A stretch of DNA of 64,000 nucleotides from Actinomadura opuntiae (lineage in GTDB: Bacteria > Actinomycetota > Actinomycetes > Streptosporangiales > Streptosporangiaceae). Where the stretch lies: the NCBI RefSeq assembly GCF_030283205.1, contig NZ_JASNWF010000002.1, forward strand, positions 62,001 through 126,000. Direction: 5' to 3'. Of this stretch, positions 43,952 to 53,195 are shown one piece after another. The translations under genes were made by a program, and so were the position numbers. The notes under the pieces are model-generated. The model was not told where the DNA came from and searched no databases. It worked only from the letters and a program-made list of their open reading frames with translations. Numbering within the stretch: the stretch's first letter is position 1; each line of letters starts with the position of its first letter.

Positions 43952-44677
43952 ATGAGCGAGAAGAAGATCGCGCTGGTCACCGGCGCCAACAAGGGGATCG
44001 GATACGAGATCGCGGCGGGCCTGGGTGCGCTCGGCTGGAGCGTCGGCGTCGGCGCCCGCAGCGAGGGGCCGAGGGAGGAGGCCGTGGCGAAGCTGCGCGC
44101 GGCCGGGGCCGACGCGTTCGGCGTGCCGCTGGACGTGACCGACGACGCGACCGTCACCGCCGCCGCCGGTCTGATCGAGGAGCGCGCCGGACGTCTCGAC
44201 GCGCTGGTCAACAACGCCGCGATCACCGGCGGCATGCCGCAAGAGCCCACCCGCGTCGACCTGGACACCGTCCGGACGGTCATGGAGACCAACGTGATCG
44301 GCGTCCTGCGCGTCACCAACGCGATGCTGCCGCTGCTGCGCCGCTCGGCGTCCCCGCGGATCGTGAACATGTCCAGCACCGTCGGCTCCCTCACCCGGCA
44401 GACCACGCCCGGCGCCCAGACGGGCCCGATCTCCGCCGCGTACTCGACGTCGAAGACGTTCCTCAACGCCGTCACCGTCCAGTACGCCAAGGAGTTGCAG
44501 GACACGAACATCCTGATCAACGCGGGCTGCCCCGGCTTCTGCGCGACCGACCTGAACGGCTTCCGCGGCGTCCGCACCCCCGAGCAGGGCGCGGCGATCG
44601 CGGTGCAGCTCGCGACCCTGCCCGACGACGGCCCGACCGGTGCCTTCTTCGACGACGACGGCCCGATCCCCTGGTGA
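43952..44677 (+). CDS. SDR family NAD(P)-dependent oxidoreductase
   Basis: 241 residues. TGANKGIGYEIAAGLGALGW at the N-terminus is the carbonyl-reductase-like form of the glycine motif; LVNNAAITGG near 87; IVNMSSTVGS near 133; YSTSKTFLNAVTVQYAKELQ near 161 supplies Tyr and Lys; the end is GAFFDDDGPIPW. It resembles SDRs that reduce quinones or carbonyls. LysR-controlled by context. Confidence 0.85.
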   Translation: MSEKKIALVTGANKGIGYEIAAGLGALGWSVGVGARSEGPREEAVAKLRAAGADAFGVPLDVTDDATVTAAAGLIEERAGRLDALVNNAAITGGMPQEPTRVDLDTVRTVMETNVIGVLRVTNAMLPLLRRSASPRIVNMSSTVGSLTRQTTPGAQTGPISAAYSTSKTFLNAVTVQYAKELQDTNILINAGCPGFCATDLNGFRGVRTPEQGAAIAVQLATLPDDGPTGAFFDDDGPIPW

Positions 44678-44685
44678 CGCGCCGC

Positions 44686-45657
44686 TCAGAGGGTGTGGCG
44701 CAGGAGAAGGTCGTCGGGGAACGGGTCGAGGTAGGTCTGGTCGGCGATGTAGCGGAGGTGCTCGCCTTCGGCGTGGTGGCGCAGGAGGGCGATCGGGACG
44801 CTCAGCGGCGCCCGCCCCTGCCGGTAGGAGTCGATGGCGGTGACGATGTCGCGGCGGCGGGTCGGGTCGAGGTCGTCGGTGATGAAGCCGAAGATGTGGT
44901 GGAGGGCGTTGGTGTGGCCGCCGCGCCCGGCGCGCACGGCGAGGGTGGCGCTGAACGCGCGGCGGTAGTCGCGTTCCAGGTCGTCTCGGGGGCGCTCGCC
45001 CGCGCGCGCGACGATGCGGCCGGTCTCGCGGTAGCCGGCGGGGACGTGGGCGAGCAGCTGGAACTTGTGCCTGCTGTGGAAGGCGACGAGGTCGCGGGGC
45101 CGCCAGTCGGAGGCGAAGAGCTCCCGTAGCCGCGCCTGCGCGAACACCCGCTCGACGAAGTGCTCGCGCAGCAAGGGGTCGTTGAGCCGGCCGTCCTCCT
45201 CGACGGGCAGGTCGGGGTAGGCGTCCAGGAGCAGGCCGGCGAACACGCCGCGGCCGTGCCGGTCCACCGGCTGGCCGTCGGTGCGTTCGCCCGGCCGCCC
45301 GGACGCGTACCGGGGCAGGTGCGACGGCCCGCAGCTCGGCGACCGGGATTTCAGGACGTATCCGTCGATGCCGTCCAGGTCGGGGAGCCGGCGGCCGGCC
45401 AGCGCGGTCATGGCGGCGGTGTGGTCGGACGCGCCGTCCTTCGTCACGATGTGCCCGTCGGTCCGCAGCCGCATCGTGGGGCGCGGCGCGCCGAGCCCGA
45501 TCTCCATCTCCGGGCATACCGGCACCCAGTCGACGTGCCGTGCCAGCGGCCCGGTGAGGAACCGGTCGCGGCTGTGGCCGCCGTTGTAGCGGACGGGCGC
45601 GCCGAGCAGGCAGCTCGACACCCCCAGCCGCGGCCGAGGATGCTCACCGGCCGTCAT
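44686..45657 (-). CDS. DUF523-DUF1722 fusion protein (YbgA type)
   Basis: 323 residues. Domain 1 (about 8-155) is DUF523: LGVSSCLLGAPVRYNGGHSR, VCPEMEIGLGAPRPTMRLRT, YVLKSRSPSCGP with conserved cysteines. Domain 2 (about 195-310) is DUF1722: LVAFHSRHKFQLLAHVPAGY and LPVEEDGRLND-like linker before. No biochemical role is proven; linkage with photolyase-like genes in other genomes is known but none is here. Start at the second Met is preferred. Confidence 0.85.
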   Translation of the reverse strand: MTAGEHPRPRLGVSSCLLGAPVRYNGGHSRDRFLTGPLARHVDWVPVCPEMEIGLGAPRPTMRLRTDGHIVTKDGASDHTAAMTALAGRRLPDLDGIDGYVLKSRSPSCGPSHLPRYASGRPGERTDGQPVDRHGRGVFAGLLLDAYPDLPVEEDGRLNDPLLREHFVERVFAQARLRELFASDWRPRDLVAFHSRHKFQLLAHVPAGYRETGRIVARAGERPRDDLERDYRRAFSATLAVRAGRGGHTNALHHIFGFITDDLDPTRRRDIVTAIDSYRQGRAPLSVPIALLRHHAEGEHLRYIADQTYLDPFPDDLLLRHTL

Positions 45658-45678
45658 CACGGCTCCGGTCCGGAGGCG

Positions 45679-46008
45679 TCATTTCAGCGGGTCGTGCCCC
45701 CAGTTCATCAGGGAGTAGCGCCATCTGGTGTCCCGCACGTCGCCGGACGGCCGCTGCGCGAGGTGCCGGTGGACGTAGCCGACCACCTTGTTCATGTGCG
45801 CGTAGTCCTGGTCGGACAGGTCGGCTCTCCTGGTGTGCATCAGCTCGACGATCCTGCGGCCGGACGCGTGGCCGGTCGACTCGTCCCCGCCGTCCCTCTG
45901 GCCCGCGGACCTGGACTCCTCGGTCTCCAGCCATCGCTCCAGTTCCTTGGGCGTCATGTTGACGACCTCCCCGAACTTCGCCGCCACGGTGTCCCTGTCG
46001 TCGGTCAT
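45679..46008 (-). CDS. DUF3140 protein
   Basis: 109 residues from ATG 46008 (GGAAGGGGGC ahead). VAAKFGEVVNMTPKELERWL, SGRRIVELMHTRRADLSDQD, HMNKVVGYVHRHLAQRP, and RYSLMNWGHDPLK match DUF3140, a small DNA-binding-like family of unknown function. Between DUF523 and FAD oxidoreductase genes, all on the same strand. Confidence 0.8.
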   Translation of the reverse strand: MTDDRDTVAAKFGEVVNMTPKELERWLETEESRSAGQRDGGDESTGHASGRRIVELMHTRRADLSDQDYAHMNKVVGYVHRHLAQRPSGDVRDTRWRYSLMNWGHDPLK

Positions 46009-46075
46009 GCCGCCCCCTTCCCGTCGGGACGCCCGTACCCGCCCACGACCCGGGCATACCAGGTGAATCACCAGG

Positions 46076-47320
46076 TCATGCCGGGTGCAGGACGGCGCCG
46101 CTCCGCCGCACGGCGTCGGCGAGGACGGCCTGCGCGGCGCGGCGCCCGGACACCAGGGCGCCCTGGATCGAGCCGGTGTCGCGGTGGTCCCCGCAGACGT
46201 ACCGTCCGGCGCCCAGCCGCACGGGCTGCCGCATCCGCAGCGGCGGCGGCATCGCGGGCAGCGCGGCCTCGATCGGGTACTCGGCGACGAGCCGCCAGCC
46301 GGACGTGCCGCCGTAGATCTCGCCGAGCCGGGCCAGCACGCGCGCCTCGTCCGCCCCGGTACCGAGCACGGACGTCGAGATCAGCGCCCGGCCGTCGGAC
46401 GAGTAGCCCGGAGCCGCGTCGGTGAGGACGAGCGTGTCGGTGATGACACCGCCGGCGTCGACGATCTGGATCGGCTCGCGCAGCGGCGAGGTCGGGGCCG
46501 AGTGGTAGAAGGTCGTGACGGCGCGCATCGCCGGCGCCTCGACCTCGGGCAGCAGGTCGGCGGCCCGGCGCGGGTCGGTGGCGACGACCACGGCGCCGGC
46601 CCGCACGGTGCCGCCGTCCGCGGTCCGCACGCCGCCGTCGACGATCTCCCGCACCGGGGTGTTCAGGGAGATCGTCCCCGCCGGAAGCCGCCCGGCGAGC
46701 TGCTCGGGAATGCGGCCCATGCCGAGCGCCGGGACCGCGATGGTGCCGCGCACGAAGGACCGCCAGATCAGGTGGAAGAACCGGCTGGAGGTCTCCAGCT
46801 CGCGCTCCAGCAGGACGCCCGCCAGGAACGGGCGCATCAGCCGGTCGATCATCACGTCCGACATGCCCCGGACGCGGAGCTCGTCGCGGGTGCGGCGGTC
46901 CGGGGCGTCGCACAGCCAGGAGCCGGAGGCGGCGAGGTCGCGGGCGGTCATCGCCGCCAGCGCCGCCTTGTCGGCGAGCGTCCCGACACCGGCGAACACG
47001 CCGCTCAACGCATGCTCCGGGTGCCTCCAGGGCAGCATCACGCGCTCCCGGCGCCCCTCGTGGAAGACCAGCAGCCCGGACGCGAACGCCCGCAGGTCCA
47101 GGGCCTCCAGATCGAGGAGGCGCCTCGCCTCCGGATAGGCGGTGTTGAACACCTGGAACCCGCGGTCGAGGCGGAAACCGTCCACGACGTCGGTGCGCAC
47201 CCTGCCGCCGACCCCGTCCGACGCCTCCAGCACCCGGACGGGCACCCCGTTCTCGTGCAGCCGCACCGCACAGGCCAGCCCGGCCAGCCCCGCTCCGACA
47301 ACGACGACGTCCTCGGCCAT
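46076..47320 (-). CDS. FAD-dependent oxidoreductase, amine-oxidase/phytoene-desaturase type
   Basis: 414 residues from ATG 47320. VVVVGAGLAGLACAVRLHEN is the dinucleotide motif; VLEASDGVGGRVRTDVVDGF is the GG-R-x-x-x motif; the C-terminus YVCGDHRDTGSIQGALVSGR holds the FAD G-D and helix. The middle (HLIWRSFVRGTIAVPALGMG) is typical of the group. Likely an oxidase/desaturase of a lipophilic or amine substrate. Divergent from the NmrA/DUF2867 gene. Confidence 0.85.
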   Translation of the reverse strand: MAEDVVVVGAGLAGLACAVRLHENGVPVRVLEASDGVGGRVRTDVVDGFRLDRGFQVFNTAYPEARRLLDLEALDLRAFASGLLVFHEGRRERVMLPWRHPEHALSGVFAGVGTLADKAALAAMTARDLAASGSWLCDAPDRRTRDELRVRGMSDVMIDRLMRPFLAGVLLERELETSSRFFHLIWRSFVRGTIAVPALGMGRIPEQLAGRLPAGTISLNTPVREIVDGGVRTADGGTVRAGAVVVATDPRRAADLLPEVEAPAMRAVTTFYHSAPTSPLREPIQIVDAGGVITDTLVLTDAAPGYSSDGRALISTSVLGTGADEARVLARLGEIYGGTSGWRLVAEYPIEAALPAMPPPLRMRQPVRLGAGRYVCGDHRDTGSIQGALVSGRRAAQAVLADAVRRSGAVLHPA

Positions 47321-47583
47321 CGTGCGCCCCCCTCGTCCGCGCGACCGGCCCCCACCGGCCCATCGGTCGCTCGCCCGGTCACCATGCCCGCCGATCCCCG
47401 GGTCATCCCGGTGACCTCGGCGAACCCTCCGGCCGGGCACGCTTGTGCGGACGGCCGGAGGGTACGGAGCACCCGACCACGGGGAGACGACGCTCCGCGC
47501 GAGCGGGGCGCGGGGGGCCCGGCCCGAGCGGCCGGACCGGCGGGCGCGCGGCGGCCGCCGGAGGGCCCGGGCGGGAGCGCGCC

Positions 47584-49092
47584 ATGGAGCAACGCAACGG
47601 TGACGGCCGCCTGTGCCTGGTGACGGGCGCCAGCGGCTACATCGGCGGCCGGCTGGTGCCCGCGCTGCTGGACGCGGGATACCGCGTGCGGTGCATGGCC
47701 CGCTCGGCGCGCAGGCTGCGCGATCACCCGTGGGCGTCGCAGGTGGAGATCGCCGAAGCCGACGCGACCGACCCCGAGCCGACGCGCCGTGCCCTGGACG
47801 GCGTGGACGTGGCCTATTACCTGATCCACGCGATCGGCGGCGCGGCCGCGTTCACCGAGGCCGACCGCCGCGCCGCCCGCACCTTCGCCGCGGCCGCCCG
47901 CGACGCCGGCGTGGGAAGGCTGGTCTACCTGGGCGGGATGGCCCCGGACGAGGACCTGTCGCCGCACCTGCGGTCCCGCGCCGAGGTGGGCCGGATCATG
48001 CTCGACGCCGGCGTGCCGGCGGTGTGGCTGCGCGCCGCGGTGATCATCGGGTCGGGGTCGGCCTCGTTCGAGGTGCTGCGGTACCTGACCGAGCGGCTGC
48101 CGGTGATGGTCACCCCGCGCTGGGTGCGCACCCGCATCCAGCCGATCGCGATCCGGGACGTCCTCCACTACCTGGTGGCGTCCGCGGACCTGCCGCCCGA
48201 GGTCTGCCGGGGGTTCGACATCGGCGGGCCGGACGTGCTCACCTACCGCGACATGATGCGGCGCTACGCCGCCGTCGCCGGGCTCGGGAGGCGGCTGATC
48301 GTCCCGGTGCCCGTCCTGAGCCCCTGGCTGTCGAGCCTGTGGGTCGGGGCGGTCACCCCGGTGCCGGGCCGCCTGGCGCGCCCGCTGGTGGAGTCGCTGC
48401 GCAACGAGGTGATCTGCCGCGACCACGACATCGACCGGTACGTCGGGCCGCCGGACGGGGGAGCGGCCGGGTTCGAGCGCGCCGTGTCCCTGGCGTTGCG
48501 GCGCGTCCGGGAGGCCGACGTCGCCACGCGCTGGTCGTCGGCGAGCGTCCCGGGCGCTCCCAGCGATCCGCTCCCGACCGATCCGGACTGGGCGGGAGGC
48601 AGCCTCTACACCGACGAGCGGGCCTGCGACGTGGACGCCCCGGCGCACCGCGTGTGGGAGGTCGTCGAGGGCGTCGGCGGCGAGCACGGCTGGTACTCCT
48701 TCCCGCTCGCCTGGCGCGCCCGCGGCGTCCTGGACCGGCTGGTGGGCGGGGTGGGCCTGCGCCGCGGACGCCGCGACCCGCAGCGGCTCCGGATCGGGGA
48801 GTCCGTCGACTTCTGGCGCGTGGAGGAGGTCGAGCCGGAACGCCTGCTGCGGCTGCGCGCCGAGATGCGGCTGCCCGGCCTCGCCTGGCTGGAGCTGGGC
48901 GTGGCGGAGCGGCACGGCCGCGTCCGCTACACCCAGCGGGCGCTGTTCCACCCGCGCGGCCTGCTCGGCCACTGCTACTGGTGGGCGTTCAAGCCGTTCC
49001 ACGACCGGGTCTTCGGCGGCATGTGCCGGGGCATCGCCCATGCCGCCGAAGCCGGCGCGGTCAGGCCGTCCAGGACGGGTCGCGGCCGGTGA
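47584..49092 (+). CDS. NmrA-like SDR fused to DUF2867
   Basis: 502 residues from ATG 47584. N-terminal NAD domain: LCLVTGASGYIGGRLVPALL, YYLIHAIGGAAAFTEADRRA, VYLGGMAPDEDLSPHLRSRA. C-terminal DUF2867 (about 345-490): ACDVDAPAHRVWEVVEGVGG, WYSFPLAWRARGVLDRLVGG, LLGHCYWWAFKPFHDRVFGG. This exact fusion is common in bacteria; the SRPBCC-like second domain may bind a lipid. Function unknown. Overlaps the TIGR03086 gene at the 3' ends by 32 bp. Confidence 0.85.
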   Translation: MEQRNGDGRLCLVTGASGYIGGRLVPALLDAGYRVRCMARSARRLRDHPWASQVEIAEADATDPEPTRRALDGVDVAYYLIHAIGGAAAFTEADRRAARTFAAAARDAGVGRLVYLGGMAPDEDLSPHLRSRAEVGRIMLDAGVPAVWLRAAVIIGSGSASFEVLRYLTERLPVMVTPRWVRTRIQPIAIRDVLHYLVASADLPPEVCRGFDIGGPDVLTYRDMMRRYAAVAGLGRRLIVPVPVLSPWLSSLWVGAVTPVPGRLARPLVESLRNEVICRDHDIDRYVGPPDGGAAGFERAVSLALRRVREADVATRWSSASVPGAPSDPLPTDPDWAGGSLYTDERACDVDAPAHRVWEVVEGVGGEHGWYSFPLAWRARGVLDRLVGGVGLRRGRRDPQRLRIGESVDFWRVEEVEPERLLRLRAEMRLPGLAWLELGVAERHGRVRYTQRALFHPRGLLGHCYWWAFKPFHDRVFGGMCRGIAHAAEAGAVRPSRTGRGR

Positions 49093-49654
49093 GGGCGATC
49101 AGCCGGTCGAGGGGCGGGGCGTCGTCCGGGACGGGGACGGGCGCGTCGAACAGCCCGGGGGTGCCCTTGCCGCCGCTCTGCTCGACGGCCTGCCCGACGA
49201 ACATCAGGCACTGCTCGACCTCGCCGTCGCCGCAGGCGTAGGGCTGCCCGCTGGCCCTGGCGATGTCCCAGCCGTGGACGACCAGCTCGTTCAGCGCGAC
49301 GCGTCCCATGACCTCGGCGGGCATCTGCACGCCGCCCGCCTCCGTCATCCCCTCCCAGGCGGACGGCTCGCGCCACGCGGCGGCGAGCGCGTCGAGCCGT
49401 CCGGGGACGCGGTCGCGCCAGTCCGGCGTCAGCGCGGACCCGTCGGGGGCCGGGGCCTGCGTCCCGCCCTCCGGGACCTCCTTGGCCGCGGCCTGCGTGA
49501 ACGCCAGGGACAGCCCGTCGACGTGGTCGACGAGGGTGGCGATCGTGGTGTCGGCGCAGGGCGTCGGCGCGTCGAGCCGGTCGTCGCGGACCCCGGCGAG
49601 CAGGGCGGCCAGGCGCCGGGCGGCGGGTCCGAGGTCGGGGTTCGTCGAGGTCAT
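49061..49654 (-). CDS. TIGR03086 family metal-binding protein (DinB/mycothiol type)
   Basis: 197 residues from ATG 49654. LAALLAGVRDDRLDAPTPCA, TTIATLVDHVDGLSLAFTQA and ALNELVVHGWDIARASGQPY carry the three metal histidines of the DinB fold. The family contains mycothiol-dependent maleylpyruvate isomerase relatives. Cytosolic; substrate unknown. Confidence 0.83.
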   Translation of the reverse strand: MTSTNPDLGPAARRLAALLAGVRDDRLDAPTPCADTTIATLVDHVDGLSLAFTQAAAKEVPEGGTQAPAPDGSALTPDWRDRVPGRLDALAAAWREPSAWEGMTEAGGVQMPAEVMGRVALNELVVHGWDIARASGQPYACGDGEVEQCLMFVGQAVEQSGGKGTPGLFDAPVPVPDDAPPLDRLIALTGRDPSWTA

Positions 49655-49806
49655 CGGGGTCCTCCGGTGGTCGAGTGCGGCGGCCCGCCCGCGCGGTGCC
49701 GGGCGGCGGGCGCTGGACGGTCCTTGTCCTGTGGATTCGACTCGCAAACCGGCCGATACTCATCGGCGCGCCGGATCCGTAAGGTATGGGGACGGCGGAA
49801 CACCCC

Positions 49807-49831
49807 GTCCGCGGCCGACCGGGCCGCGGAC
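49807..49831. other. GC hairpin in the 312-bp spacer 49655-49966
   Basis: GTCCGCGGCC pairs perfectly with GGCCGCGGAC around five bases. The spacer has no gene; it holds this hairpin, then the promoter at 49860-49890. The hairpin may insulate the Fe-S gene from upstream transcription. Confidence 0.45.
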
Positions 49832-49859
49832 CGGTCGCAGAACGTGCTGACCAGCGCAC

Positions 49860-49890
49860 GTGACCACGTAAGCTACTACCGAGTAGTATT
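49860..49890 (+). promoter_or_regulatory. Promoter with dyad ahead of the Fe-S oxidoreductase
   Basis: TGACCA (49861-49866) and TAGTAT (49885-49890) with an 18-bp spacer. A perfect dyad TACTAC-CGA-GTAGTA (49874-49888) overlaps the -10, a fitting place for a repressor. No second start site is seen. Confidence 0.45.
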
Positions 49891-49966
49891 CGGGCCCCGG
49901 ATGAAGTGCGGTCTGTCGCGAGCCCTACGCTGACTGCCATCGCCCGTACCCCAGGAGGACGGAACA

Positions 49967-52114
49967 GTGTTCTGGATCACGTTGGTCATTGGGCTCGCCG
50001 GAACGGCGGTCGCCTTGGCGCTCGCCGGCCGGCGGGTGCTCTTCCTGTACAGCACGGCCATGGCCGGGCAGCCCGATCCCGAGCGGGTGCTGCGGGTCAA
50101 GCGTGACAAGAAGGCCGACATCGAGGGCCAGGTCACCGAGGTCCTGGGCCAGCGCAAGCTGCTGAAGTGGACGCTGGCCGGCTCCGCGCACGCCGCGGTG
50201 ATGTGGGCGTTCTTCCTGCTGGCCACGGTCTACCTGGAGGCGGCGGTCGCGCTGCTGGCCGGGCTGGACCGCAAGATCCCCTGGCTGCAGACCTGGCCGC
50301 CGATCGGGTTCGTCCAGGACACCATCGCGCTGGCCTGCACCGCGGGCCTGATCGTCTTCACCGCGATCCGGATCAAGAACTCGCCCAAGCGGCTGGACCG
50401 CAGGTCCCGGTTCAAGGGCTCGCACCTGTCGGGCGCCTGGATCACGCTCTTCATGATCTTCAACGTGATCTGGACGATGTTCTTCTACCGGGGCGTCGAG
50501 TGGGCCAACGGCAACCTCGACTACGGCAAGGGCGCCTACTTCTCCTGGGTCGTCGGCCACCTGTTCGACGGGCTGAGCCACCACACGCTGGACGTCCTGG
50601 AGTCCATCGGCCTGCTGCTGCACATCGGCGTCGCGCTGGTGTTCCTGGTGTTCGTGGTGCACTCCAAGCACCTGCACATCTTCCTGGCGCCGCTGAACGT
50701 CATGTTCAAGCGCCGCCCCGACGGCCTGGGCGCCGCGCAGCCGATGATGTCGGGCGGCAAGCCGCTGGACTTCGAGGAGGCCGACCCCGACGAGGACGTC
50801 TTCGGCCGCGGCAAGATCGAGGACTTCACCTGGAAGGGCTTCCTCGACATGGCGACCTGCACCGAGTGCGGTCGCTGCCAGTCCCAGTGCCCGGCCTGGA
50901 ACACCGGCAAGCCGCTGTCGCCCAAGATGCTCGTCCTGGAGCTGCGCGACCACGCCCTCGCCAAGGCCCCCTACTTCACCGCCTCCGAAGAGCAGCGGGA
51001 GAAGTTCACCGACGAGCAGAAGCTCGCCATGCAGGTCGACAAGGAGCTCGTCGGCGAGGACGGGGTCATCCACCCCGACGTGCTGTGGTCGTGCACCAAC
51101 TGCGGCGCCTGCGTCGAGCAGTGCCCGGTCGACATCGAGCACATCGACCACATCCTGGACATGCGCCGCTTCCAGGTCATGATCGAGTCCTCGTTCCCGT
51201 CCGAGGCCGGCGTCATGCTGAAGAACCTCGAGAACAAGGGCAACCCCTGGGGCATGTCCGAGATGAAGCGCCTCGAGTGGATCGAGGAGCTGGACTTCGA
51301 GGTCGAGGTCGTCGACGACAAGGTCTCCGAGGACACCGAGTACCTGTTCTGGGTCGGCTGCGCCGGCGCCCTGGAGGACCGCGCCAAGAAGACCACCAAG
51401 GCCGTCGCCGAACTGCTGCACATCGCCGGCGTCAAGTTCGCCGTGCTCGGCCCGATGGAGGCCTGCACCGGTGACCCCGCCCGCCGCCTGGGCATGGAGT
51501 TCGTCTTCCAGATGCTCGGCCAGCAGAACGTCGAGACGCTCAACGACGCCGGCGTGAAGAAGATCGTGGCGACCTGCCCGCACTGCTTCAACACCCTGGC
51601 GAACGAGTACCCGCAGATCGGCGGGAACTACGAGGTCGTCCACCACACCCAGCTGCTCGCGCACCTGGTCGAGGAGGGCAAGCTCACCCCGGTCACCCCG
51701 ATCGAGGAGAAGATCACCTACCACGACCCGTGCTTCCTGGGCCGCCACAACAAGGTCTACAAGCAGCCCCGCGACATCATGGCCACCGTCCCGGGCGTCA
51801 AGACCCAGGAGATGCACCGCCACAAGGACCGCGGGTTCTGCTGCGGCGCCGGCGGCGCCCGGATGTGGATGGAAGAGCGGATCGGCAAGCGCATCAACAC
51901 CGAGCGCGTGGACGAGGCGCTGACCACCGACCCCGACACCGTCTCCACCGCGTGCCCGTTCTGCCTGGTCATGCTCGGCGACGCCATCAACGAGAAGAAG
52001 AACTCCGGCGACGCCAAGGAGTCCCTGGAAGTCGTCGACGTCTCCCAGCTCCTCATCCGCTCCATCAAGGGCGAGGGCACCGCCCAGCAGAAGGAGCCCG
52101 TCGCCGCCGAGTGA
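49967..52114 (+). CDS. Membrane-bound heterodisulfide-reductase-like Fe-S oxidoreductase
   Basis: 715 residues from GTG 49967 (AGGAGG ahead). N-terminus has about six membrane helices (FWITLVIGLAGTAVALALAG, AVMWAFFLLATVYLEAAVAL, HIGVALVFLVFVVHSKHLHI), like NarI/HdrE. Two [4Fe-4S] motifs follow: CTECGRCQSQCPAW (about 302) and CTNCGACVEQCPVD (about 374). Two CCG domains: VGCAGALEDRAKKTTKAVAE (about 463) with CPHCFNT, and DPCFLGRHNK with FCCGAGGARMWM (about 625). Related to the conserved mycobacterial Rv0338c type. Likely passes electrons between a soluble flavoprotein and membrane quinone. Confidence 0.92.
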   Translation: MFWITLVIGLAGTAVALALAGRRVLFLYSTAMAGQPDPERVLRVKRDKKADIEGQVTEVLGQRKLLKWTLAGSAHAAVMWAFFLLATVYLEAAVALLAGLDRKIPWLQTWPPIGFVQDTIALACTAGLIVFTAIRIKNSPKRLDRRSRFKGSHLSGAWITLFMIFNVIWTMFFYRGVEWANGNLDYGKGAYFSWVVGHLFDGLSHHTLDVLESIGLLLHIGVALVFLVFVVHSKHLHIFLAPLNVMFKRRPDGLGAAQPMMSGGKPLDFEEADPDEDVFGRGKIEDFTWKGFLDMATCTECGRCQSQCPAWNTGKPLSPKMLVLELRDHALAKAPYFTASEEQREKFTDEQKLAMQVDKELVGEDGVIHPDVLWSCTNCGACVEQCPVDIEHIDHILDMRRFQVMIESSFPSEAGVMLKNLENKGNPWGMSEMKRLEWIEELDFEVEVVDDKVSEDTEYLFWVGCAGALEDRAKKTTKAVAELLHIAGVKFAVLGPMEACTGDPARRLGMEFVFQMLGQQNVETLNDAGVKKIVATCPHCFNTLANEYPQIGGNYEVVHHTQLLAHLVEEGKLTPVTPIEEKITYHDPCFLGRHNKVYKQPRDIMATVPGVKTQEMHRHKDRGFCCGAGGARMWMEERIGKRINTERVDEALTTDPDTVSTACPFCLVMLGDAINEKKNSGDAKESLEVVDVSQLLIRSIKGEGTAQQKEPVAAE

Positions 52115-52168
52115 CAGTCACCGCCGAGTAGCAGTCGACGCCGAGTGACGGTCGACGCCGATTGACGT
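52101..52168 (+). repeat. Four 17-bp tandem repeats spanning the stop codon
   Basis: Units begin TCGCCGCCGAGTGACAG, TCACCGCCGAGTAGCAG, TCGACGCCGAGTGACGG, TCGACGCCGATTGACGT. The real stop TGA lies in unit one; each later unit carries its own TGA or TAG. Arose by slippage or duplication of the gene end. Confidence 0.85.
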
Positions 52169-52183
52169 CCGGCGCAGGCCGCG

Positions 52184-52220
52184 CGGCCCCGGTCCCCGTT
52201 CCGCGGGGCCGGGGCCGTTT
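52184..52220 (+). terminator. Terminator of the Fe-S oxidoreductase gene
   Basis: A 15-bp GC stem (52184-52198 with 52203-52217, one G-U pair) with a 4-base loop followed by TTT. Confidence 0.8.
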
Positions 52221-52297
52221 CCGTCCGTCGGGCGAACCGTGACCGATCATGGGCGCGGCGGAGGAGTGACCCGCGAACGGCCTGGTAAGACCAGGGG

Positions 52298-53059
52298 ATG
52301 GCCGTGCTCGTGTCCGCCCTGGCATTCCTGATGACGCTCGCCGGCGGCCTCGCGGCGATGCGGGTGCGCGACAAGCGGCACCTCGTCCTCGGGCTGGCCG
52401 GCGGGCTGATGCTCGGCGTCGTCGCGTTCGACCTGATCCCCGAGTCGCTGGAGATGCCCGGCGAACGGCCCCTCGGCGTCCCCGCCCCCATGATCGGCTT
52501 CGCCGTCGGGTTCCTGCTGCTGCACGTGGTGGAGCAGTCCGTGGCGGTCCACCGCGCCCACGAGGGCGAGTACGCCCCGCACGTCCACGCGCACGGCCAC
52601 GGCCACCCCGGGGGAGCCGGACCGGGCGGTGCCGGGCTGCTCGCCGCCTGCGCGCTCGTCGGGCACAGCCTGGTGGACGGCCTGAGCATCGGCCTCGGCT
52701 TCCAGACCGGCGACCGGGTCGGCGCGTTCGTCGCGCTCGCCGTCATCACGCACGACTTCGCGGACGGCTTCAACACCTTCACCGCGGCCTCGCTGGGCGG
52801 CCGGGACCGCCGTCCCGCGCTCGCGCTGCTGCTCGCCGACGCCGTCGCGCCGATCGCCGGGGCCGCGCTCACCCTGCTCGGGACCGTCCCGGAGGGCGTC
52901 CTCGGGCCGTACCTCGGGCTGTTCGCGGGCGTCCTGCTGTACCTGTCCGCCGCCGAGATCCTGCCGGAGGCGCACAGCGGCCACCCGCGCGTGATGACGC
53001 TGTGCGCCACCGGCCTCGGCCTGCTCGTGGTGCTCTTCAGCGTCGGCCTCGCGGGCTGA
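52298..53059 (+). CDS. ZIP family metal transporter
   Basis: 253 residues, about eight helices. Helix-4 motif GHSLVDGLSIGLGF and helix-5 motif THDFADGFNTFTAA carry the metal-binding His and Asp of ZIP permeases; AAEILPEAH is in the last part. A histidine-rich cytosolic loop (HVHAHGHGH) lies near residue 90. Imports or exports Zn/Fe/Mn-like divalent metal. Single gene with terminators on both sides. Confidence 0.88.
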   Translation: MAVLVSALAFLMTLAGGLAAMRVRDKRHLVLGLAGGLMLGVVAFDLIPESLEMPGERPLGVPAPMIGFAVGFLLLHVVEQSVAVHRAHEGEYAPHVHAHGHGHPGGAGPGGAGLLAACALVGHSLVDGLSIGLGFQTGDRVGAFVALAVITHDFADGFNTFTAASLGGRDRRPALALLLADAVAPIAGAALTLLGTVPEGVLGPYLGLFAGVLLYLSAAEILPEAHSGHPRVMTLCATGLGLLVVLFSVGLAG

Positions 53060-53111
53060 CAGGGAGGAGACGGCTCAGAACGTCCTGAAACGGTCCAGGT
53101 CGGGCAAAAGG

Positions 53112-53148
53112 CAGAGGGCCGTCCGGGTGGGTTCCGGACGGCCCTCTG
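53112..53148. terminator. Bidirectional terminator between ZIP and betaine operon
   Basis: A perfect 15-bp stem CAGAGGGCCGTCCGG / CCGGACGGCCCTCTG around seven bases, between two converging genes. Confidence 0.85.
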
Positions 53149-53195
53149 ACGCCTTCAGGAGCGCTGGAACGTTCCTTCGGGGACGGGACGACGCA

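Noticed and set aside
49925-51823. 632-codon open frame antisense to the Fe-S oxidoreductase
   Set aside because: No recognisable family; a shadow of the plus-strand gene whose cysteine motifs are intact.
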